Origin: Erysipelotrichaceae bacterium
GTDB taxonomy: Bacteria > Bacillota_I > Bacilli_A > Erysipelotrichales > Erysipelotrichaceae
Length of the DNA: 60,586 nt
Assembly: GCA_022799495.1 (NCBI GenBank)
Contig: JAAWON010000007.1
Span: forward strand, 1 to 60,586
Direction of reading: 5' to 3'
The position numbers and the translations under genes were made by a program. Positions 26,761 through 37,184 of the stretch are shown one piece after another. The notes under the pieces were generated by a model that searched no databases, had not been told where the DNA came from, and was given only the letters and a program-made list of their open reading frames with translations. Each line of letters starts with the position of its first letter. Position 1 is the stretch's first letter.

Positions 26761-29700
26761 ATGAAACATTGGTTTTCAAAGTTTTGCACAGGGTTGCTGG
26801 CTTGTGCAATGGTTTTAACGTGCCTTGATATAAGCGCGATTACCCGAGCAGCAGGGGTACAGAAAGAATATGAACTATATCCCAGCGTTCAGGAAATCAC
26901 ATATGATCAAGCGCTGATGACCTTAAAAGATCAGGTCAATGTGGTTGTTGAAGATGGCATTGATCAATATACACAGGCCAAAATCGAACAGGTAATGGGC
27001 CTAAAAGGGTACAGCATTGAGAAAGGAAATTTGTCTTTTGGTACGCAATCAATCAGTGGCCGTACAAATGTTATGCTTGGTTTATATGGCTCAGGTGGTG
27101 CGGCAGATGTTTATATGCAATCTGTGACGAGTGAAACAGGTCATTTCGATAATTTTGATGCATATACACTCTCCATTCAGGATGATGTGATTGCCATTGT
27201 CGGCAGAGACAGTGATGCGACATTTTATGGGATTACAACTTTGAAGGAGATTTTCCAACAGGTAATTGCAAAAGAAGTTGAACAGTTGATCATCTATGAC
27301 TATGCGGATATTCAAGGACGCGGCTTTATTGAGGGCTATTATGGAAATCCTTGGTCGGTGGAAGATCGTGCGCAACTGATGCGTTTTGGCGGCGATTATA
27401 AATTGAATAACTATATTTATGCTCCCAAAGACGATCCTTATCATAACAGTAACTGGCGAGCGCTATATGATGAAGAAAAATTGAAGGATATTGCTTACTT
27501 GGCGCAGGCAGGTAATGAGAGCAAGTGTTACTATGTCTATGCCCTGCATACTTTCATGCACAATGCGGTACGCTTTGATAGTGAGGAGCATTATCAAGAG
27601 GATTTGGAAATCATTAAAAACAAATTTACGCAGGTGATGAATGTTGGTGTCAGACAGTTTGCGATTTTAGCGGATGATGCTGGTGTACCCGGAGGGAATC
27701 CCAGCAATTATGTGAAGCTGATGAAAGATTTGAGCGATTGGATGAAGGAGAAAGCGAAAACTGTATCCGGTTTAAAAACGACGATTTTATTCTGCCCCCA
27801 TGATTATATGGGATGGGGAACTTCGGATGAACTACAGACCTTGAAACAGTTGCCCGCATCCGTTCCGATTATCCAAACCGGCGGAAAAATATGGGGAGAG
27901 GCGAGTCCTAACTTCATTGATTCATTCTATAGTAGTATGAATCGCCCAGTGTATTTATGGATTAACTGGCCATGTTCAGATAATACAAAGAATAGTTTGA
28001 TCATGGACGGAAATGAGCAGTTTTTAGTGCCGGGTATTGATTCTAGCAAAGTATCAGGTATTGTCTTAAATCCAATGCAGCAATCAGAGGCAAACAAGTC
28101 CGCATTGTTTGCGAATGCAGATTATACATGGAATGTATGGGAAAGCAATGAGGAAGCGCGGCAAAACTGGGAGGACAGTTTTAAGTATATGGATCATCAG
28201 AGTGCGCTGGATAACGATAGTTCAATTGCCCTGCGCGAACTCAGCCGTCACATGAAAAATTCTAATACCGGAGATCATGGGGAATCAACCGAACTGGCTC
28301 CTAAATTAAATACATTCTTAAGTTTATTACAAGCAGAATCCGATTACAGCACAGAGGCAGAGGAACTGCTTGCAGAATTTACGCAGTTAAAGGAGTATGC
28401 AGCATATTATAAAGCAAATCCGGGCAATGAACGAACCCGTGATCAGATCATTTATTGGTTAGATTGCTGGGGAGATTCCATGGATGCCGGAATCTATTTC
28501 TTGCGTGCAGCGCAAGCGATTGCGGCGGATGAGGATACCGATGTCATTTGGGATTACTACAGCGCCGGACAAGCAGCGCTTGAATTGTCAAAAACGCATT
28601 CTTTCCATTATGTGGATCATTTAGAGTATGCGACCATTGGTTCAAAATATATACAACCATTTTTAACAAAATTGGAAAGTGAGTTGTCCACAAAGATCAC
28701 ACCTATGGTAAACCCTAACATACAGTTGATCACTTTGATAACTTCACGCAATGATAATCCAAGCGTTGATGGCGCTGCGGATGCGCTCAAAGCATTAACT
28801 GATGGAAAATTAACCTCAGAGGTTACTTGGAAAAATCCCACGGAATTATTTGTCGGGGATTATATCGGTTTACGTTATACCAAACCAATTGAACTCAAAA
28901 ATGTAACCTTCTATATGGGGCGCAATGGAAATAATGCGGATCGTTTTACACAAGCCAAACTACAATATACAACAGATGGCAAAACATGGGTAGATATTGC
29001 AGGCAGTACAACGAATAATGCGGTTGTCAGTGCGGATAACTTAAATCTTAAAGTGCTTGGCGTACGTATCTATTCCACGCAGGCTGTGACCAATAAATGG
29101 CTGGGATGCCGTGAAATTGAAATCAATGCGAATCGCACTCAACTGATTACCAATCGCAGCGATACTCCCAATGTCTCAAATGGTTTAAGTGCTGTGGATG
29201 CGCTGAGTGATAAAAGTCTTGATACGCAGGTTGAATGGACCAATCCCAATTCGACGCAAACAGGTGATTATATCGGACTGATGTATGATCAGCCGCTACA
29301 TTTAAACAAAGTAACCTTTAAAATGGGATCAGGATCAAACCCCAACGATACCTTTGGTGCGGCAAAACTACAATATACAGAGGATGGCGTGAATTGGTTG
29401 GATATTGACGGCAGTGAAGTCAATACCACATCGGCTAATGTTACTGCGGAAGGTCTTGATCTGGATGTAATGGGGATTCGTATCATCGCAACGGCGGATC
29501 GTTCAAATATGTGGTTGATCTGTCGTGAAATTGAAATCAACAAAGCCGGTGTAAGCAGCAATATCACATTGGATGGAATGAGTATTTATAGCAATTCTTT
29601 GAGCAATTTGACCGACGATGATGAATCTACCTATACATGGCTGAACACGGATGGTAGAGGCATTGATGCGGATGCGACCATCACAATGACTTTTACTGAA

Positions 29701-32700
29701 GGTGCCTTGGAACTGACACAGGTACGCTTCGCTCAAAACGTAAGCGCTGATCGGCTGGAAAAGGCGGTACTGGAGTATACCAATGATGGTACAAATTGGC
29801 ATAACTTGGGGACCTATGAAGGAAGTCAGGAAGTATTCCTTGCGGATTTGAGTGATCAACCAATTACAGCGACAGCTGTGCGGGTACGCAATTTGGAGCG
29901 GGTGGAAAAATGGTTGAAAGCAAGTGAGTTCAGCGTCAAGACAAGTGGCGATAGCGAAGAAATGCAGTATCGTATTATCAAAACTCCGGGTTGGTTGGAA
30001 TGGACAAATGGTAATCAAAGCGAAGCATACCTGCATGATGGAGATGATTCCACAAGTGCGGAATACTATCATCCGGGCGATCAAACCAACGTCGGTGACT
30101 TTATCGGCTATGATTTAGGTGGAGTATTTGAAATCGGTGATGTTCATATCGTGGTAGGCGGCTCACGCGTCGCGTCCAATAAATGGACGAAATACAAACT
30201 GGAATATTCTTTAGATAATACGAATTGGATAACATATAAAGAATATAATGGCGTTGACAGCGGTAAAGATGTGATTGATGAAAACCTCGGTGGAATAGAA
30301 GCACGTTATATTCGCATCACAAATATGTTGTATTTGAAAAGGTGGGTACATTTTTCCGAATTTGATGTGCAGGAGTATGGTGGAAACGCAACCGATGACT
30401 ATATCTATACCAATACCAAGTTACCTTTGTTGGCAACGCATAGTGAAGAGTGTGATGCACTTCTGACACCGGCGGCAGTGACTTTGGCAGACGGGGAATA
30501 TATTGGCTTTAAGTTTGCGCGGATCAAAGATTTAATGGCGATTGAAGCGCAAATCGACAGTACAGCACTTACTTTGCAGATCTCTCATAATGGAATCCAT
30601 TGGGAAAACGTAAGCGATCCCCAACATCCGGGTATTGGTCGCTATGTGCGTCTATTCAATCAAAGCGGCAGTACGCAATCCTGCAATATTGCGAAATTTA
30701 TCGTTACCAGTGATGAGGTTAAACCGATTTCACTGCATAGTTCCACCATCGGCATCAATGCGGCTTGGGGAGATAGTCGTGAAAACGGCGCGGCTTTTGA
30801 CGGTGATATGAATACAGCGACTAAGTTTGCGCAACTGCCCAATGCCGGAGAATATATCATTTATGATCTGGGGCAGGAGCGATCCTTATGGAATATTAAA
30901 CTGTACAATCAAGACAGCGACACCGATTATATTCGCGATGCGGATCTATTTGTAAGCAACGATTTGAATGCATGGGGAGAAGCCGTAATGCATATCGGTG
31001 ATGGCGTGGAAAATACCAATGATGGTGGTGTGACAGCGCTACAATCAGGTATTTATAAAACAAGCAGCCGTTATCCCAATAAGGTATATGCAGAAAGCGA
31101 AACTTTCCAAAAAAGTGGACGATATTTGAAGATTTTAATGACAGCGCGAAACCGTAATCGTGTCGTTCAATTCAATGAAATCGTATTAAATGATGGAGAG
31201 TATGTGCCGGAAATCAATGATCCGACCTTTGAAAGTACGCCTCAGGAAGTAAAAGGCTTTGCGCCGCAGAATTTATTAGACGGTAATTTACAAAGTGCTT
31301 ATAAGCCTGATACAAGCAAAGGGGAAACAGCCGGAACACTGCTATATCGGATCAGCGAGAATTGTGATACAAAGCGAATCAATATTATGCAGTCAGGGGC
31401 TACCATATCAAACGCAAAAGTCATTGTTCGCGGTTATTTGAAGAATCAAACAGTGATCAGCGAAAAACAGATCGGTGAATTGGATAAGACATTGAATGCA
31501 TATGAAAACTACGACTTTGATTATATCTTTGAAATTGAGATTCAATGGGAAAAAGTTGCCCCAACGATTCAGGAAATTATTTTATTCCAAGAATATGATA
31601 TGGTAAACGGAGACGCTACTGCTTTGCAGGAAGTATATAATTTGCATGCATCGAAATTGAGTTCTGATCGGTATACCACTTCAACAAAGGCAGCCTTTGA
31701 TAAGGTAATGACAAAGGCGCAGCAAGTGATTGATATGCCAATCCGCACGCAGTTCTTGATTGAGGATACACTGAAACGTCTGAATATGGCGGTGGATGGC
31801 TTGGTTGAAAAAGCAAGCAATATCGCAGATTTTCAAGCATTGGTGGATTCCAGCAATACGCTAAAGGAAAGTGATTATGCGATCAATGGCTGGTCTGCTT
31901 TTGTTCAGGAATTGGCAAAAGCGCAACTTGTTTATGATCAACTGGATGAAAGTACACAGGATGAGGTGGATGAAGCGCAAACCGCATTAGCGAATGCAAA
32001 ACAAGCCTTGGTCGCAAAGACGGATATTCAGGATAAATCAGCTTATTTAGATCAGGTAAAAGCGGATTATCCGGCGACGGATTATACCAAGCAAACGCAT
32101 GATGCTCTGCTTGCGATGATTGCTGATTATCAGAATATATTAAGCGATGAAAGTACCATTACCAATGAAACTTTGACTGATTTGGAAACGGACATTGCGA
32201 ATGTGATAGCAAATTTGGTGGATTTAAAACCATTGAAAGAGGCACTTGCTGATGCGAAAAATAATTATGGTGAATCGGCTTATCAACCGGACGCATGGAG
32301 TGCTTATCAAGCAAAATTGGCAGAAGTAGAAGCGATACTGAAGAAGGCTGATGCGGATGCGGCACAGATTCGTGCGGCAATCCAGATTTGTGCAGATGCT
32401 AAGGCTTTATTAGAAGCAGATGCTTTACAGGCATTGACCAACGTCATAGCGGATATTGGAAATATCCAGCAAGATGATAATGGTGTAAAACGCTATAGTG
32501 ACGGTTCTTATCAAGCCTTGCAAGATGTATTGACGGATGCCGCAAACTATGTAAGCAGTGCAAATCACAGTGATGCAGATTCCTTTGCATGGATTGAAGC
32601 AATTCAAACAGCGAAAAAGAATCTTGTGGATATTTATGAGTTAGGTCGGCAACTGGATGTGCTCACCAAAGATAAAGAAGAAGATTGGTATAGTCAAACT

Positions 32701-33798
32701 TCTTGGGATGCATGGAATCAAGCAATTCAATCTGCACAAGGTGCTTACGATGATCCCAATGTGACAAGTGAGACGATTGAGACACAGTTGAAAGCGCTGC
32801 GTCAGGCAGAACAAGACCTTGTTGATCTGCGTGATTTACGCAAGGCAATCAGTGATGCACAAGCCATTCTTGATTTCAGTGCATATACACCGAACAGCGT
32901 TACGGCATTTGAAGAGGCTTTGTGTGATGCGCTTGCGCTAGAGCAATTACCCAATGCCCAAGCGAAGGATATCAGTGCAGTGATAGAGCGATTGCATACT
33001 GCTTTGGTAGACAAAGCAGATAAGCAGGAAATCGCTACAATATTGGCTGAGGCTGAGCGTTATTTCCCGCAAAAGGATGCATATACAGAAGAGAGTTTTG
33101 CCGCTATGGAATCGGCTTATGCGGCATTAAAGGGTTTGGATGCGGATGAAAATGCCACACAAGCGGCTGTGGATGCTGGCATCGCCGCATTAAAAACTGC
33201 CATTCAGAATTTGGTAAAACCGGTAGTGCGCACCGATGATCAAAACGATGTGGAAATCAGTGCGACAACAGCGGAATTGCCTGAAGATGTGACGCTGGTT
33301 GTGACACCTTTGAGTGATGAGAAAGAGACTTTGATGGATCAACTGCCAAACAGTGTGGAAACGATTTATCCACTGGATATAACTCTGTATTCACAAGGCA
33401 TAAAGATTCAACCCAATGGCGCAATCAGAGTGAAGATCAGAATACCGGACACTTTAAATAAAGAGCGTCTGAGTGTACTTCATATGGGAGATAAAGTAGA
33501 AGAAGTTATTTTCACGATTGATGGAGCGTATGTCATATTTGATGCAGAACATTTCAGCACCTATATTCTGGCAGAGATCAAAGAACCGACGATTGATATT
33601 CCAAGTATAGATCAGCCGGATCATCAACCGAATCAAACTCCCGGCAGCAATGGCCCTTCCTATTCAGGAGGACAGTTGGGCGGCGCTGAAACTGGTTATG
33701 ATGCACATAGTGAAACATGGCTCATGTTGTGCATTGGTGCCGGCGCATTCTTATATTACAGTCAGAAGCGCAGAAGGCAGTTGGAGCGGATGCATTAA
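26761..33798 (+). CDS. secreted multidomain GH84 beta-N-acetylglucosaminidase/hyaluronidase-like protein, 2345 aa
   Basis: GH84 enzymes remove beta-linked GlcNAc from glycans; NagH and NagJ of Clostridium perfringens are relatives acting on host mucin and hyaluronan. A signal peptide (1 to about 31) leads to an N-terminal alpha/beta domain (35-175) and the catalytic barrel, with GFIEGYYGNPW from residue 188 and the catalytic aspartate pair D305-D306 in ILADDAG. From about 650 come at least five discoidin/CBM32-like modules, two of them sister copies (about 655-780 and 790-925). Helical FIVAR-like repeats cover about 1620-2175, then a beta domain and one membrane helix with an RRRQ tail. No LPxTG precedes that helix; the sequence there reads GAETGYD. 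AAGGAG serves the ATG. Confidence 0.9.
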   Translation: MKHWFSKFCTGLLACAMVLTCLDISAITRAAGVQKEYELYPSVQEITYDQALMTLKDQVNVVVEDGIDQYTQAKIEQVMGLKGYSIEKGNLSFGTQSISGRTNVMLGLYGSGGAADVYMQSVTSETGHFDNFDAYTLSIQDDVIAIVGRDSDATFYGITTLKEIFQQVIAKEVEQLIIYDYADIQGRGFIEGYYGNPWSVEDRAQLMRFGGDYKLNNYIYAPKDDPYHNSNWRALYDEEKLKDIAYLAQAGNESKCYYVYALHTFMHNAVRFDSEEHYQEDLEIIKNKFTQVMNVGVRQFAILADDAGVPGGNPSNYVKLMKDLSDWMKEKAKTVSGLKTTILFCPHDYMGWGTSDELQTLKQLPASVPIIQTGGKIWGEASPNFIDSFYSSMNRPVYLWINWPCSDNTKNSLIMDGNEQFLVPGIDSSKVSGIVLNPMQQSEANKSALFANADYTWNVWESNEEARQNWEDSFKYMDHQSALDNDSSIALRELSRHMKNSNTGDHGESTELAPKLNTFLSLLQAESDYSTEAEELLAEFTQLKEYAAYYKANPGNERTRDQIIYWLDCWGDSMDAGIYFLRAAQAIAADEDTDVIWDYYSAGQAALELSKTHSFHYVDHLEYATIGSKYIQPFLTKLESELSTKITPMVNPNIQLITLITSRNDNPSVDGAADALKALTDGKLTSEVTWKNPTELFVGDYIGLRYTKPIELKNVTFYMGRNGNNADRFTQAKLQYTTDGKTWVDIAGSTTNNAVVSADNLNLKVLGVRIYSTQAVTNKWLGCREIEINANRTQLITNRSDTPNVSNGLSAVDALSDKSLDTQVEWTNPNSTQTGDYIGLMYDQPLHLNKVTFKMGSGSNPNDTFGAAKLQYTEDGVNWLDIDGSEVNTTSANVTAEGLDLDVMGIRIIATADRSNMWLICREIEINKAGVSSNITLDGMSIYSNSLSNLTDDDESTYTWLNTDGRGIDADATITMTFTEGALELTQVRFAQNVSADRLEKAVLEYTNDGTNWHNLGTYEGSQEVFLADLSDQPITATAVRVRNLERVEKWLKASEFSVKTSGDSEEMQYRIIKTPGWLEWTNGNQSEAYLHDGDDSTSAEYYHPGDQTNVGDFIGYDLGGVFEIGDVHIVVGGSRVASNKWTKYKLEYSLDNTNWITYKEYNGVDSGKDVIDENLGGIEARYIRITNMLYLKRWVHFSEFDVQEYGGNATDDYIYTNTKLPLLATHSEECDALLTPAAVTLADGEYIGFKFARIKDLMAIEAQIDSTALTLQISHNGIHWENVSDPQHPGIGRYVRLFNQSGSTQSCNIAKFIVTSDEVKPISLHSSTIGINAAWGDSRENGAAFDGDMNTATKFAQLPNAGEYIIYDLGQERSLWNIKLYNQDSDTDYIRDADLFVSNDLNAWGEAVMHIGDGVENTNDGGVTALQSGIYKTSSRYPNKVYAESETFQKSGRYLKILMTARNRNRVVQFNEIVLNDGEYVPEINDPTFESTPQEVKGFAPQNLLDGNLQSAYKPDTSKGETAGTLLYRISENCDTKRINIMQSGATISNAKVIVRGYLKNQTVISEKQIGELDKTLNAYENYDFDYIFEIEIQWEKVAPTIQEIILFQEYDMVNGDATALQEVYNLHASKLSSDRYTTSTKAAFDKVMTKAQQVIDMPIRTQFLIEDTLKRLNMAVDGLVEKASNIADFQALVDSSNTLKESDYAINGWSAFVQELAKAQLVYDQLDESTQDEVDEAQTALANAKQALVAKTDIQDKSAYLDQVKADYPATDYTKQTHDALLAMIADYQNILSDESTITNETLTDLETDIANVIANLVDLKPLKEALADAKNNYGESAYQPDAWSAYQAKLAEVEAILKKADADAAQIRAAIQICADAKALLEADALQALTNVIADIGNIQQDDNGVKRYSDGSYQALQDVLTDAANYVSSANHSDADSFAWIEAIQTAKKNLVDIYELGRQLDVLTKDKEEDWYSQTSWDAWNQAIQSAQGAYDDPNVTSETIETQLKALRQAEQDLVDLRDLRKAISDAQAILDFSAYTPNSVTAFEEALCDALALEQLPNAQAKDISAVIERLHTALVDKADKQEIATILAEAERYFPQKDAYTEESFAAMESAYAALKGLDADENATQAAVDAGIAALKTAIQNLVKPVVRTDDQNDVEISATTAELPEDVTLVVTPLSDEKETLMDQLPNSVETIYPLDITLYSQGIKIQPNGAIRVKIRIPDTLNKERLSVLHMGDKVEEVIFTIDGAYVIFDAEHFSTYILAEIKEPTIDIPSIDQPDHQPNQTPGSNGPSYSGGQLGGAETGYDAHSETWLMLCIGAGAFLYYSQKRRRQLERMH

Positions 33799-33844
33799 AG
33801 CATAGTCATACTGTCTGCGTATGCCATAAAGGTAATTGAAATTT

Positions 33845-33885
33845 GCACCCTAGCGTTTAGTGCTTGTAATCGCTGGGGTGCTTTT
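33845..33885 (+). terminator. terminator after the GH84 gene
   Basis: GCACCCTAGCG (33845-33855) pairs with CGCTGGGGTGC (33871-33881), one G-U pair, then four T. The remaining bases up to 34084 show nothing I can name. Confidence 0.8.
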
Positions 33886-34084
33886 CTAATGGCAGTATTA
33901 TAGAAATGATCCTTCATTTTCATTTCAATAAAGGGATAATGCATCCCAAACAGGCGTAAACTAAAGGATAAATGATTGGATTTTCATCGGTGAACACAAG
34001 ATAGTGTATCTTCATCTAACTCCCTAGCAATTTGTAAGATTACTTACATTCTTGTTAAACAAAATGAAATGAGAAGGATACAAT

Positions 34085-34113
34085 TTGCGTAACACTCAAT
34101 TCCATGTTAAAAT
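34085..34113 (+). promoter_or_regulatory. promoter of the cvpA-mutS2-uvrC operon
   Basis: TTGCGT (34085-34090), 17 bases and TAAAAT (34108-34113) preceded by TG at the extended -10 position. Transcription from here excludes the in-frame start at 34085 for the next gene. Confidence 0.6.
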
Positions 34114-34153
34114 AGTGAAACCGGGTGGAATCTATATAAATGAGGTGTTGATT

Positions 34154-34840
34154 ATGCTTTTTCCAAGTGAATCGATCTATTTGTTAAATATTGGAATTAT
34201 CGCTGTTATACTATTGTTCGCATACAGCGGTTATCGTCAAGGACTCATGCTAAAACTGCTTGGAATCTGTGGTTTTGCGGTATGTGGCTTTTTGGCATGG
34301 GGTTTGTCATCACCTTTTTCTAAATTACTCAAACTGTTTCCCGAGGACTTAACGCCATTACAAAATACGATCGCAGGTCCTTTGTTTTATGACTCAATCA
34401 ATCGCGCCATCGTCTTTTTGGTTTTATTTGTTTTGCTTGTCATCGTTGTGATTTTCTTAAAACCGATTCTAAAGGGGCTGGGAAAATTACCGCTGATTTC
34501 TGAGGTAAACACATTATTGGGAGCCGGTGTAGGGGCGCTACAAGGTCTGCTTTTGGTGATGATTCTGTCATTTGTCTTTGCGACACCTTTGTTTGCGAAT
34601 GGGACAAAGGTAATTGAGGGAAGTTTGCTTCAGCCGCTGAATGCAATTGGCGAAACACTGCTGTTCTTTGCCCAAGGGCACATGGAGGAATTGAAATCTG
34701 TTCAAAAGATTGTAACCCCTTCTACTGCACTGGATGATGAGGATCGTGCGAATATCCGCAGTTGGCTGTTAGACTATGGTCTGGAGGAGAGCGGCGTGAA
34801 TGCTTTCATGCGTGAAGTCGCGGGTGAACAAAATGAATGA
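34154..34840 (+). CDS. cvpA: CvpA family membrane protein
   Basis: The 228 residues from ATG 34154 start MLFPSESIYLLNIGIIAVILL; helices follow at about 25-45, 75-100 and 120-145, with the YSGYRQGLMLKLLGICGF motif typical of CvpA. The family is needed for colicin V production in E. coli and for envelope resistance elsewhere; the mechanism is not known. The same partner, mutS2, follows in many Bacillota (yshB near mutSB in Bacillus). TGAGGTG (34141-34147) is the ribosome site. The end overlaps mutS2. Confidence 0.87.
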   Translation: MLFPSESIYLLNIGIIAVILLFAYSGYRQGLMLKLLGICGFAVCGFLAWGLSSPFSKLLKLFPEDLTPLQNTIAGPLFYDSINRAIVFLVLFVLLVIVVIFLKPILKGLGKLPLISEVNTLLGAGVGALQGLLLVMILSFVFATPLFANGTKVIEGSLLQPLNAIGETLLFFAQGHMEELKSVQKIVTPSTALDDEDRANIRSWLLDYGLEESGVNAFMREVAGEQNE

Positions 34841-37184
34841 TTATAGTGTTTTATCCTTTCAAGAAGTAAAAGAGGAAATTGCTCGTTACTGTCATTTTTC
34901 ACTTGGTCGTGAACTGCTTTCTGCATTACAGCCATCTGATCGCTACCTTTGGATTCAAAGAGAGAGTGCATGTGTTCAAGAGGCAATGGAATTGACAATT
35001 CGTTATGGGCGTCTATCCTTGCCTGCATTATATAATATCCATGCATCACTGGAAGATGCACGTCGTGATAAGGCGCTGCGTCCTATTGAATTGAATCGCA
35101 TTGCCGCACAGGGCAGAGCGGTTCATGTTGTGCAGGCGTATCGCAAGGCATCTGAGGTGGAAACCCCATGTTTGAATGATTTATGTCATTCACTTCAAGA
35201 TATCACTTCCTTAGTGAAAGAAATTGAGCGCTGTATCAACGCCCACGATGAAATCCTTGATCAAGCCTCGGCCAAACTTGCCGGTTTGCGGCGCAGTATC
35301 CGCATGTGTGAAGCCGATATAAGCAAAGAGGTTCAGCGTTTTATGGCAGCGAATAGTTCCAAGTTAATGGATACGATTTCGACTACGCGCAGCGGTCGTG
35401 TCTGTGTGCTGATTAAGGATAGTGAAAAAAACAGTGTACAGGGCTTTGTGCATGGAGTAAGTGCCTCCGGACAGGCGGCCTATGTGGAACCGGCCGGCTT
35501 ATTGGCGCTGAATAATAAATTAGCCTCCCTCAATGATCAGCTTCAGGAGGAAATGGAGCGTATTTTGTGGGAATTATCCCAGCGTGTGAAAGAACACTAT
35601 TTTGCGCTGGAAGCGAATCAGGAGAGTTTTGCGCTTTTGGACAGTTATTTTGCCAGAGCGCAATATGCGCAAGAACGAGATGGCTGTATCGCAGAAATTA
35701 AAGAACATGGAACTCGTATTTATTTAAAAGAAGCCAGACATCCGCTCATTGATCCAAAACGTGCTGTGGCGAACACATATGAAATGAATGCGCCATATCG
35801 CACTTTGTTAATCACCGGCAGCAATACCGGAGGCAAGACGGTCACGCTAAAAACAATCGGATTGGCCGCTTGTCTTGCACAAAGTGCTTTGCCTATTCTG
35901 GCACAGGAGGCCCAACTCCCTTTATTCTCTCATATATTTGCGGATATCGGTGATGAACAGTCCATTCAGGAATCCCTATCTACTTTTTCTGCCCATGTAT
36001 CTAAACTTGCCTATATTATGGATCATGCCTCTGCGCATGCATTGATCTTATTGGATGAGTTGGGCAGTGGCACCGATCCCAAAGAGGGCGAAAGTTTAGC
36101 GATTGCAATATTAGAGGAACTGCATGAAGCACGTTCATTTGTGCTAGCAACCACGCATTACAGCGCATTAAAAACGTATGCGAAACAGCAAAATGATGTA
36201 TTGATTGCCACAGTGGAATTTGATGTAGAGGCTATGAAACCCACTTATCGCTACTTGGCGGGGATCAGTGGCTCCTCCAATGCGTTTGCGATTGCCCGTC
36301 GTTATCATATGAAAGAACGGGTTTTAACAAGAGCAGAACAAATCAAGCGCTCACAGCAGACAAAGCAGGATCAACTGATGGATCGACTGGAGATGGAACT
36401 TGCTCATCAGCAAGTCCAGCACCAGCAAATGGAACAAGCGCAGGCAGAGATAGAGACACTGCGGGAATCATTGTTGAAACAACAAGCACACTACGATAAA
36501 GTGAAAGAAAAGGAATTGGCACAATTAAAGGCTCAGTATGAGGAGCGTATGGATGCGATCCTGCATGCGGGGGAAGCAATCGTTGCCGAATTAAAAGCAC
36601 TGGATCGGGAAGTGAAGCCACATGTTGTAGAGGCTTTGGCTTATCAACTGCATCATGTGAATGATGATGTGGCAGAGGAAGTGCCCCAGCATAGCGCTAA
36701 GCCCCTGCATATTGGAGATTGTGTGGCGCTTGCCGGCCTGCATGCGCATGGTGAAATCATCGAATTGAATAAGGACAAAGCCGTGGTGCTGGTCAATGGG
36801 GTTCGGATGAATACAAAACAGAAGGATTTAACTTTGATCGCGCCTATGGACAAGGTAAAGAAAAGCAAAGAACGAGGATATGGCGTACAGCGTACGACTA
36901 CGCATTTTTCCATGGAACTCAATGTGATTGGCATGCAGGTTCAAGAGGCATTGCCGATCATTGATAAATACTTGGATAATGCGATACTAGCTAAACTTAC
37001 CACCGTGCGCATCATTCATGGAAATGGCACCGGTGCTTTGCGTAAAGGCGTTCATCAATTTTTGAAACGTCATCCCAAGGTAGTTGAATTTCGATTGGGC
37101 GGCCAAGGTGAGGGTGGAACCGGCGCTACGGTTGTCGCTTTGAAACAACGAGGTAAATCGTATGGCAAATATGGCAAATATTGA
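34833..37184 (+). CDS. mutS2: endonuclease MutS2 (RqcU)
   Basis: The 783-residue protein has the MutS core with Walker A GSNTGGKT (329-336), the LLDELGSGTDPKEG Walker B stretch and TTHYSALK, a coiled coil (about 505-600), a KOW-like part and the C-terminal Smr nuclease domain with IIHGNGTGALRKGV. MutS2 suppresses homologous recombination, and in Bacillus it also rescues collided ribosomes. The start ATG 34833 overlaps the cvpA stop and follows GGGTGAAC. Its 3' end overlaps uvrC by 23 bases. Confidence 0.95.
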   Translation: MNDYSVLSFQEVKEEIARYCHFSLGRELLSALQPSDRYLWIQRESACVQEAMELTIRYGRLSLPALYNIHASLEDARRDKALRPIELNRIAAQGRAVHVVQAYRKASEVETPCLNDLCHSLQDITSLVKEIERCINAHDEILDQASAKLAGLRRSIRMCEADISKEVQRFMAANSSKLMDTISTTRSGRVCVLIKDSEKNSVQGFVHGVSASGQAAYVEPAGLLALNNKLASLNDQLQEEMERILWELSQRVKEHYFALEANQESFALLDSYFARAQYAQERDGCIAEIKEHGTRIYLKEARHPLIDPKRAVANTYEMNAPYRTLLITGSNTGGKTVTLKTIGLAACLAQSALPILAQEAQLPLFSHIFADIGDEQSIQESLSTFSAHVSKLAYIMDHASAHALILLDELGSGTDPKEGESLAIAILEELHEARSFVLATTHYSALKTYAKQQNDVLIATVEFDVEAMKPTYRYLAGISGSSNAFAIARRYHMKERVLTRAEQIKRSQQTKQDQLMDRLEMELAHQQVQHQQMEQAQAEIETLRESLLKQQAHYDKVKEKELAQLKAQYEERMDAILHAGEAIVAELKALDREVKPHVVEALAYQLHHVNDDVAEEVPQHSAKPLHIGDCVALAGLHAHGEIIELNKDKAVVLVNGVRMNTKQKDLTLIAPMDKVKKSKERGYGVQRTTTHFSMELNVIGMQVQEALPIIDKYLDNAILAKLTTVRIIHGNGTGALRKGVHQFLKRHPKVVEFRLGGQGEGGTGATVVALKQRGKSYGKYGKY

